A stretch of 14,299 nt of DNA from positions 127,250 to 141,548 of the forward strand of contig JBBHKE010000477.1 of assembly GCA_037447655.1 (NCBI GenBank). Direction: 5' to 3'. Shown here piece after piece: positions 7,922 to 14,299 of the stretch; the first letter of the stretch is position 1, and each line of letters starts with the position of its first letter. The notes beneath the pieces were generated by a model that was not told the DNA's origin, did not search any database, and was given only the letters and a program-made list of their open reading frames with translations. Position numbers and translations under genes: made by a program. This stretch comes from Zygnema cylindricum (Eukaryota; Streptophyta; Zygnematophyceae; Zygnematales; Zygnemataceae).

Positions 7922-10900
7922 GTGCAGTTCGAGGTTTTTTATGTCTTAAAGCTTAATGTTAAGTTACTTTTAACTAATAAACATGGACGCGTTTGAGATT
8001 CAGCAACATTCGTTGAGGAATACTGCTAATAGATTTTTGCAAAACTCACCCATCTATCACAGTTATTACGACTTCCTATATGCTATCATTTATCCTTTGT
8101 GGATGCAGTTGAACTCTTTGGCTTCTTTGTAAATGAGTCATGTGCATCCTCCTTCCTGCATTCGGGCTTATGATATGCTACCTATTGTTGTAGTTGCAAG
8201 TGACGAAGCCCGGAATAAAATGTTAGTGGTATTGTGCTTAACACAGCCCTTGTAATGCTTTTATGTTCTTGCAGCTTTATTGCTGCCAATCTGTCACCCG
8301 ATGATGGAATAGGAGGACGAACCCCAAGACGAGTGGGTCTTCCTCACCCTTTCCCCGTACTTCCAGCCGCTAGCACCAGTGCTGTTCCTTCAGGGTCGCT
8401 TCCTTGGGCAGCATCATCCCTTGGTTTTACGCCGGTGTCTAATACTGCACAGTGTCGGCCATGGGATCGTGGGGACTTACTACGCCGTCTGGCAACTTTC
8501 AAGTCTACGACCTGGTTTGGGAAGCCCCAGGTGTGTGGGCGACACCTTCATCAAACGTGGTATGGATTGGATAATGCAACGCGGTGTTTAAATGTCAAGA
8601 TGACCTTGCTGTCGTTTTCATGATGCAACTGTACTTATGTAGAAATCGAGTAGGAACTTTCAAATTTGCCAGTTAAACTCGTGGTCTATTATTTTCAATG
8701 CACCTTTTAGACCTGGTTGACTTCACATTTACATCAAGCACAAGGTGGTAGTACATTTTCTCTTCTAATTTCATGTTATTTTAAAAAGCATATAACGGAA
8801 TGTAATGCACCCATTTTTACTTCATTAGGTGTTCGGTGATTTAGGTTTGGTAATGGTCATTGTTGTCTATTTGTGCAGGTTGCTGGTCCTGTATCCTGTG
8901 CTCGCAGAGGATGGGTGAATGTGGATGCGGATCTTTTGTCCTGCGAATCCTGTGGAGCATGTCTTACTTTTGCAGTTCCTGCAACATGGCAACGTCAACA
9001 TGGTTAGTGTTGTCGGAATCAACTTCGTGCCTGCTCCGTTTTTGTAAATAGTCTTTATTATTTCACTAGATCAAGCAAATAATTGTAGTTTGTGAACTTG
9101 ATGATTTTGGATTTTTTTTTGCCGACATGTCTGGACTCCTCACCAGCAGCTTTACATTAGAATTCTGTAGTTGCAGCTCAACTTAAATTGCGAGTCTAGT
9201 TTGCGGGTATTATCTCGCTTCAAGACACTGACGCTTTAAGAGTGAATTTTTACGAAGAATTTTTGGGAACCTACTTGTTAAGTTGTTTGAGGGCGGGAAT
9301 GTAGTTCTGGACTGTTTGGTCCTTGTATGCAGTTGCGCTGACTAGGGTAATCTTTTCAATGTTAGCTGGTAAAGACTAGTAATCCTGCAAAGTCGTCAAG
9401 TATCTGCTTTACATTGTATTCTGAACAAGTCAGAAGAGCAGAGGTGATTCTTGCTTAATGGCCCTTAGAAGAAATGTTAAGGATATCCGAAGGCTATCGA
9501 GCTGGAAGTTTATGTGTTATGTGTTTTTGTTTACGCGTATGTTCCCATTGGCAGGTTTCTGGTATGGTAGCACCTGTCCCTCAGCTTTCCTTCAGCTTTC
9601 ACATAAATGTTTTTTTCACGCGAAAGCCAGTGCCAGATTTGGTTTGTTTCTCAAATTCTTCTATTTGTGTTTTCTTTGCAGTGGAAAGGGTTGCTGAGGA
9701 ATTTGCAGCCAAACTGGATTCTGGCCACAAGCCTCTCTGTCCTTGGCAGGGAAATCCCTCTTCCGAGACACTCGCTTCTTTCCCCCCTCAACCTCCCTCA
9801 GCTCTTGTGGCTGGGTTTAAGGATCGATGTGAAGCCCTTCTCGAATTACAGGCATTGCCAGTAATATCTGCTGGAGCTCTGGATTGTATGAGAGATGTTC
9901 GAGCAGAAGCTATTTCACGACTTCTAGCAGGGGTCCAACAGTTAGTGCCTGTCCCAACAGGTGGTCAAGATCTAGAAGAGGATGAATTTTGGCAATATTT
10001 GCAGGTATTTCCTCTCTTCGTTTTTTTTGTTTTTTTGTCAGCTTCTTTGACCGTTCAGGATTTTTCGTTTCCTTCACTTGTTTTGATATCCCATGACTCT
10101 GGCTTGTTCTACAGAGGAAAAACCGTTTTTGCTTGCTACATGTGTGTCCTTTTGTTGTCTTTTACAATTTTCTGGTTTTCTTTGTGTTGTTCTCTGACAG
10201 TCCCAGAGACTCATTGCCCTTTGTGGCTGGGAACCTCGTTTCTTGAGCCATACTATGGATCAACAACCTCCTTCAGTCATGAAAAGTCCTCTGTTGACAA
10301 TCCGTGGGACAAGTGCTGAGAACAAGTCGCCTCATCGAACATCAGGGGCTTTATCTCTTTGGGCTGAGCATGATGGAGACAGAAACGGTGATGTAGGAAA
10401 TTTCAAAAACTCTCTCACCCACTATAACGGAGGGAACCATGAGGAGGGAACTGGCATCGTTGCATTGAAAGGAGCGCCTGGGGAACTTAGTGAGAAATCC
10501 GACCCTGTCTGGGCAGTTTTATCCTGTCCACTCTGTGGGTCCAGTTGTGGTCTCTGGAGTGTGAGGCTTCGGAGGCGACCAACTGTCACCTCACAACGGG
10601 CTGGTTTAGAACCCTTGACTGCTTTGGAAGCTGAGAAAGGAGGAACTCGTGAGGATGGACAGACAGATATCTTTATTCCTTCAGAACTACCTACAGTGGA
10701 CGGTAGGGAGGGAAAGGGCGAGCATCTGGAGCCAGGATCGAAAGAGATGGAAATAGGTGGAGCTCGTGAAGGGGATGAGGAATATGACAAGAGTGAAGAA
10801 GTCAAAGGGAAGAGAGTGACAGAGGATGCAGGATTACAAGAAGGAACGAGTGAGTTTCAAACATCGAATGCAGTGGAAGTAGACTTAAATTCTGGAGCAA

Positions 10901-13689
10901 AAAAAGCTGGGCTTGAGAGGTCAGCAAGTACAAGGGACGTCTGTAGCCTAGAGGAAAAAATTATGGGGGGTGGTCTGCCTGGATTTTGCTTCCAGCCTTG
11001 GGGTGGCGGTATTGGAATTGACAATGTGGCCACCGGTTTTACTGAGCCTGGTCCTAGTGAGAAACAGAAACCTGTCGAAATGACAACTGATGTCAATAAT
11101 TCCCACCGTGCCTTTGACCTTAGTTTGACTATTGCAGGAGGACTTCCCCCTACCCGTTTTGGAAGTGCGTCTCCTGTTTTTGGATCTAAATCAAGAGGTC
11201 CTGCATTTGGGTGGTGTCAAAGTAGTGATATTGAGGGTCCAGTAGCGTCTTATGAATCTAGAGGCCCTACAGAACTGCCTGTTCAGGGTCAAGCAGAGGC
11301 AGAGGGAGAAGGAGAGGGAGAGGGAGAGGGAGAGGGAGAAGGAGAGGGAGAGGGAGAGGGAATGGATGTTGCTGTGGCAAGTACATTGGATGCCGACAGT
11401 CCCAGGGGTTGCAAACGAGCAGCAGATAGTGCAGAGGGAGTAGTACTGGAGCAAGATAATGGGGAAGCTGAAGAAGGGGAGGTAGAAGGAGGAGCTGGAA
11501 GAATGGGAGGAGGTTCTTCCCATTTCAGAGGGGCTCAATCCTCTGCTCTAGATTTTTCAAAGCGTCGAAGAATGACACTTGGAGGAAAAGGACACACAGG
11601 ACAGGACAGAAGTGAGGGACACCATCATGGAACTAAAGCAGTATTTGACCGGCTATTGAAAGAAGCAGTTCATGGAGGAGGCGATGATAATGAGATGAAG
11701 GTAGAGTTGAATACGGGAGGAAATAATGTAATACTTGAAAGAGAAGATAGGAAAGGGCCCAGTCCTGGGAGTGTTGACGCCACAAATATGGCGACTGTGG
11801 AGGGAGAATTGGAGGTTGACGATAGGGAAGAACGTTGGCAAAAGGGTCAAGGGGACTCGAGTTCTCCTGAAAAGGTGAGGATTATTGAAGAAAGGGGTAC
11901 TAGTGGTGGTAGTGCTGGCCATCATTTTCCTGCAACTGCCGAGGATGGTAGATCTTTCTTACCTGGAGGGGAGAGACTGGGAGGTGTAGATGGACCACAG
12001 AGAGGAAGGACAGATACAGGCAAAGGCAAGAAGGAAGCTTCACGCAGAATGAAGAGAGAGAGAGATGCTATGCTGGGGGATGTTCCACGAACTTCTAGTG
12101 TGTATGCTACCAATACTGATTTCTCATCCAAGGAAGAGAACTCGGTTGATTCCGTTGACAATCGTCCCTGTCACATGGGAATGGATGGAGTTGTGAATAT
12201 GGCTCCCACTAGAGTTGCAATGGAAGAAGAAGGAAGTGGCGGACATAATAGACAAAACAGTGATGCTCCTTGTGGTAGCGTTTTTGGAAGATTGGGATGG
12301 GAAGGAGAAGCACAAAGTTTCCGAGCGGGAATGCAAGGAGAATGCAGGGAAGATGGGTCTGCCTTAGTTCGAGGAATTGGCGATTTGGTGGGAGAGATGG
12401 GAGGCAGTAAAAGCGACGAGAATGGAGGGGAAGAAGCTGGGACTGCGACTGATGCGGCAGTTATAAGTACAGGAACAGCAATGGGAGAGGGAGATGGTTA
12501 TGGAGGAGGAGGGAGTGTTGATATGATAGCTAGTCACGAGGCTGAGGCAGAAGCTCAAGATGGGCAAATTGTGGATCATTCTCAGGCTTGCTTAGCTGAC
12601 CAAATTTCAGTTGAAAAAATGGGTCCAGGAGTTGGAATTGAAGTTGCCCCAAGATATAGTGTGGTGTGTAACTTAGAGCCAGGAACAGATGGGACAGGCA
12701 CCTGTGCAATTACTGGTGGGGAACAAGAGGGAATGGGGGATGCCCAAGTGGAGAGTCTCTCATATGCTGAGGGGGGAGGAGGAGTAGGAGTCCCTGTCGA
12801 TGCTTCTTGTGCAAAGGCTACAAGAGCTGGAAGTACAGGGGCTCTAAGTGTGGGAGTGGGTACTAGTAGAGGACGAAGAAGGGTAGGGAGGGAGGAAGAA
12901 GCCTGGGCAGGGACACGAGGCTCTGGAAGAGAGGTTAGCGGGGAGAGAGGGAATAGAGATGAGTTTGGAGGGTTTTACAGTCAGAATCCAGCTGGAAGTG
13001 TGGGGGGATTTGGTGGGGGACGGGCAGGGGTTGGTGGGGGAGGTGGTGGGAATGGTGGTAGTGATGATAATGATGATGACGATGATGATGGCGATGATGG
13101 TACTGGGGGTTTAGGGAACCACGGAGGAGAAGGAAGAGGGAGAGGGGACGTTGGGGACAGTGAGGAAGAACAGGCAGGAAGTGATGAGGATGGTGGGAAT
13201 ACACGAGATACCACACATGGACTTTTACTGGGTGGGAGGGAGGCACTCGAGAAGGATAATAGAAACATAGTTGATGAGGATATGGATGAGGAAGACAGTC
13301 CAACAGGTGGAGGAGGAGATACAAAGGAGGTGCCTACTTCTGACGCTATTGAGGGTCAAACTGGGAACCCGAATGTGACACCTGTTTCCCTTGCTCATGG
13401 TGTTTCACAGAGAGTAAGTTCCGGAGCTTTAGGACATGGATTGGGCCCAAGAGGTGCCATACTGGAAGGCGTTTCTGATTTTGATCCCTTGCGCCAACAT
13501 AAACACTTTTGTCCGTGGGTGAATTCGAGAGGTTTCAACACTCCCGGAGCAAGATCTCTTCCTGGTTGGCAACAATGTTTGGATGCCGTAGATTCATTTG
13601 AGAATGGAAAAAAACATTCAGGAAATAGAAGGAACCAGGAGCTTGACGCTGTTTCTTCTTTAGTTAGGCTTCCACCGACTGGACAGTAA
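7836..13689 (+). CDS. ZC3HC1: NIPA/ILP1-like C3HC zinc-finger protein (ZC3HC1 family), five exons
   Basis: The coding sequence joins 7836-7921, 8275-8530, 8879-9002, 9682-10004 and 10201-13689. All introns are GT-AG, all phases close, and the product is 1425 residues. Residues 89-114 hold CRPWDRGDLLRRLATFKSTT and WF. Residues 120-145 hold SCARRGWVNVD and CESC, and 166-177 hold KLDSGHKPLCPW; together they form the first BIR-like zinc module (C136, C139, H171, C175). A second module begins at LIALCGWEPRF (267-277), has C372-P-L-C375, and finishes with QHKHFCPW (H1363, C1367). The roughly 987 residues between are acidic, Gly/Glu-rich and low in aromatics, with basic patches KRRR (717-720) and KGKKEASRRMKRERD (871-885) that could be nuclear localisation signals. 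Known family facts: human ZC3HC1 and yeast Pml39 bind TPR/Mlp at the nuclear basket, human ZC3HC1 (NIPA) was first described as an SCF F-box-like protein, and Arabidopsis has ILP1-type members. That this protein acts at the plant nuclear pore is inference. The start was chosen as the first ATG after an in-frame stop at 7764. The symbol is the animal family name. Confidence 0.9.
7922..8274 (+). other. intron 1
   Basis: A 353-bp intron, GTGCAG to TTCTTGCAG, T-rich. Nothing else is visible in it. Confidence 0.75.
8275..8530 (+). CDS. exon 2 of the ZC3HC1-like gene
   Basis: Encodes residues 29-114: a Pro/Ser/Ala-rich linker followed by the conserved CRPWDRGDLL...TWFGKPQ segment that opens the first zinc module. 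The reading frame is fixed by joining AG|C to exon 1. It ends in phase 0 at donor GTGTGT; the next codon in exon 3 is the expected hydrophobic residue before SCARRGW. Confidence 0.92.
8531..8878 (+). other. intron 2
   Basis: A 348-bp intron, GTGTGT to TTTGTGCAG, phase 0. It has no coding content of its own. Confidence 0.85.
8879..9002 (+). CDS. exon 3 of the ZC3HC1-like gene (Cys-x2-Cys of zinc module 1)
   Basis: Encodes residues 115-155 plus one base: SCARRGWVNVD, then C136-E-S-C139 nine residues after the GW pair, then an Ala/Thr/Trp stretch ending WQRQH. The final G joins TG of exon 4 to make Val156, reading on into ERVAEEFAAKLDSGH. Donor GTTAGT, phase 1. Confidence 0.92.
9003..9681 (+). 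other. intron 3
   Basis: A 679-bp intron, GTTAGT to TTCTTTGCAG, the longest of the gene. It carries an open frame from about 9474 that runs into exon 4, but the intronic part has no resemblance to the family. Confidence 0.85.
9682..10004 (+). CDS. exon 4 of the ZC3HC1-like gene (His-x3-Cys of zinc module 1)
   Basis: Encodes residues 156-263. H171-K-P-L-C175-P-W completes the first zinc module, followed by a helical region with FPPQPPSALVAGFKDR and LLELQALPVISAGALDCMR that is characteristic of plant family members. It ends in phase 0 after FWQYLQ at donor GTATTT. Confidence 0.93.
10005..10200 (+). other. intron 4
   Basis: A 196-bp intron, GTATTT to CTCTGACAG. It has no stop in the incoming frame but its length is 1 mod 3, so retention would shift frame and end within exon 5 near 10319. 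Confidence 0.88.
10201..13689 (+). CDS. exon 5 of the ZC3HC1-like gene (zinc module 2 with giant insertion)
   Basis: One uninterrupted exon encodes residues 264-1425. It starts SQRLIALCGWEPRF, the family's entry into the second zinc module, which continues to WAVLSCPLCGSSCGLW (C372, C375). A conserved-looking island, DLSLTIAGGLPPT (569-581), lies in the insertion; I recall a similar LTIAGG motif in plant relatives. The end has FDPLRQHKHFCPW (H1363, C1367), then a short helix-like stretch, then TAA. Codons are purine-rich, which is why the opposite strand shows several long stop-free frames. Confidence 0.93.
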   Translation, partial: SQRLIALCGWEPRFLSHTMDQQPPSVMKSPLLTIRGTSAENKSPHRTSGALSLWAEHDGDRNGDVGNFKNSLTHYNGGNHEEGTGIVALKGAPGELSEKSDPVWAVLSCPLCGSSCGLWSVRLRRRPTVTSQRAGLEPLTALEAEKGGTREDGQTDIFIPSELPTVDGREGKGEHLEPGSKEMEIGGAREGDEEYDKSEEVKGKRVTEDAGLQEGTSEFQTSNAVEVDLNSGAKKAGLERSASTRDVCSLEEKIMGGGLPGFCFQPWGGGIGIDNVATGFTEPGPSEKQKPVEMTTDVNNSHRAFDLSLTIAGGLPPTRFGSASPVFGSKSRGPAFGWCQSSDIEGPVASYESRGPTELPVQGQAEAEGEGEGEGEGEGEGEGEGEGMDVAVASTLDADSPRGCKRAADSAEGVVLEQDNGEAEEGEVEGGAGRMGGGSSHFRGAQSSALDFSKRRRMTLGGKGHTGQDRSEGHHHGTKAVFDRLLKEAVHGGGDDNEMKVELNTGGNNVILEREDRKGPSPGSVDATNMATVEGELEVDDREERWQKGQGDSSSPEKVRIIEERGTSGGSAGHHFPATAEDGRSFLPGGERLGGVDGPQRGRTDTGKGKKEASRRMKRERDAMLGDVPRTSSVYATNTDFSSKEENSVDSVDNRPCHMGMDGVVNMAPTRVAMEEEGSGGHNRQNSDAPCGSVFGRLGWEGEAQSFRAGMQGECREDGSALVRGIGDLVGEMGGSKSDENGGEEAGTATDAAVISTGTAMGEGDGYGGGGSVDMIASHEAEAEAQDGQIVDHSQACLADQISVEKMGPGVGIEVAPRYSVVCNLEPGTDGTGTCAITGGEQEGMGDAQVESLSYAEGGGGVGVPVDASCAKATRAGSTGALSVGVGTSRGRRRVGREEEAWAGTRGSGREVSGERGNRDEFGGFYSQNPAGSVGGFGGGRAGVGGGGGGNGGSDDNDDDDDDGDDGTGGLGNHGGEGRGRGDVGDSEEEQAGSDEDGGNTRDTTHGLLLGGREALEKDNRNIVDEDMDEEDSPTGGGGDTKEVPTSDAIEGQTGNPNVTPVSLAHGVSQRVSSGALGHGLGPRGAILEGVSDFDPLRQHKHFCPWVNSRGFNTPGARSLPGWQQCLDAVDSFENGKKHSGNRRNQELDAVSSLVRLPPTGQ
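11293..11361 (+). repeat. in-frame GGAGAG microsatellite encoding Gly-Glu repeats
   Basis: Two GCAGAG units lead into about nine GGAGAR units, ending in a half unit before ATG at 11362. It encodes Ala-Glu twice and then a Gly-Glu run at residues 628-650. The period is 6 bp, so length changes keep the frame. Such tracts are polymorphic and add to the acidic, disordered insertion. Confidence 0.9.
13003..13110 (+). repeat. Gly-rich then Asp-rich low-complexity coding tract
   Basis: GGN and GAT codon runs encode a Gly-rich stretch from about residue 1198, followed by an Asp tract with ten Asp among residues 1218-1229. It is the most acidic point of the insertion. GAT is a trinucleotide repeat here, so expansion keeps the frame. 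Confidence 0.85.
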
Positions 13690-14160
13690 TTTGTAAGGTG
13701 TGTGATGTGACGTTTCTTCTTTGCTATATCCCAAGGAAAAGTACGGTTTTGTTTTCAAAATGGGAGTGGGGAGGGAAGGCAAGCTCTTTCTTACTGGGAT
13801 ATAAGGAGTCAAAACTTTCTTTTGGATTTCTTGGATAACCAATATTGCCCTTGGATGTTTTCTTGCAGGAATGTTATTTTTTGCATGTTTTGTGATTCCA
13901 ACCCATCTATTTTGGAGAGTGTGTTTTCTTTTGAAAACATAATAGTCTAGTCCTGAATTCAACTCTTTTGAAAATTTCAGTTATAAGACCTGACACCATC
14001 TTTCGTTTTTCACTCTCACATTTCCTTTTTTTTTCCGTAAACTGAGATGGTTTAGTTTCACGCGTTTTATGTCCTTCTGTCCCTTGGGACTTAGAACACT
14101 GCTGTGACATGAAAATGATATTACAGCTCTTATGTTCAAACACCCTTCAACTCACTGACT
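13690..14160 (+). other. 3' flank of the ZC3HC1-like gene
   Basis: T-rich sequence, likely including the 3' UTR. TTTGTAAGGTGTGTGATGTG right after the stop resembles plant far-upstream polyadenylation elements, but I find no canonical AATAAA and cannot place the cleavage site. No coding sequence is visible. Confidence 0.4.
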
Positions 14161-14299
14161 CATTCACTCTTAAGCACACTATCCTCTCTCACCCACTCTC
14201 TCTCTCCCTCTCCTCTCTCTTCCCTCACCTCCCCTCTCCCTCTCCCCCTCCCTCTCCCTCTCCCTCTCCCTCTCCCTCTCCCCCTCCCTCTCCCTCTCC
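14161..14299. repeat. CT-rich microsatellite, (CTCCCT)n, cut by the window end
   Basis: Pyrimidine-only sequence begins around 14170 with CTCTCT and CCCTCTCC and turns into regular CCCTCT hexamers from about 14228 to the end. It is incomplete on the right. It could lie in the promoter or leader of a gene beyond the window, as CT repeats often do in plants. Confidence 0.92.

Noticed and set aside
10422-13324. Several long antisense open frames opposite exon 5
   Set aside because: They are explained by the purine-rich, stop-poor composition of the coding strand and encode only Ser/Pro/Leu/His-rich low-complexity sequence.
1-14299. tRNA, rRNA, CRISPR array or prokaryotic operon
   Set aside because: No B-box pair, no rRNA sequence, no spaced direct repeats and no closely packed same-strand ORFs were found; spliced genes show that the DNA is eukaryotic.

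Overview
The window reads as nuclear DNA of a land plant. Three things point that way. It holds a multi-exon gene with T-rich GT-AG introns. That gene encodes a plant-type NIPA/ILP1-like C3HC zinc-finger protein. There is also a broken histone H3 copy that keeps an intron acceptor exactly before Tyr41, the position I remember for plant H3.3 introns. The species cannot be named from this sequence. A non-flowering land plant is possible but unproven.

Positions 1-7400 are gene-poor. They hold a possible gag-like retroelement remnant at the left edge (weak), three short tandem duplications (periods 30, 52 and 48 bp), a decayed histone H3 fragment (3112-3404), and a candidate 264-bp non-autonomous DNA element with palindromic ends flanked by ATA (4814-5077). 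They also hold a roughly 500-bp purine-rich low-complexity tract (5816-6335) and a 92-bp block made almost entirely of CGATAT palindromes (7230-7321). The rest of this half shows no convincing coding sequence.

Positions 7836-13689 hold the one intact gene, in five exons on the + strand, giving a predicted 1425-residue protein. Every junction is GT-AG and every phase closes. It belongs to the ZC3HC1/NIPA family (plant ILP1-like, yeast Pml39), whose members carry two BIR-like zinc modules and, in animals and yeast, sit at the nuclear basket. The first module is compact (C136, C139, H171, C175). The second has its Cys pair at C372/C375 and its His/Cys pair at H1363/C1367, so about 987 mostly acidic, Gly/Glu-rich, apparently disordered residues lie inside one zinc module. 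All of that lies in the single 3.5-kb last exon, which also contains an in-frame GGAGAG microsatellite encoding Gly-Glu repeats.

Positions 13690-14299 are the 3' flank, ending in a CTCCCT-type microsatellite that runs off the window. It is the same hexamer as the exonic repeat in opposite orientation. There are no operons, tRNAs, rRNAs or CRISPR arrays, and only one intact gene, so no multi-gene system can be argued here.
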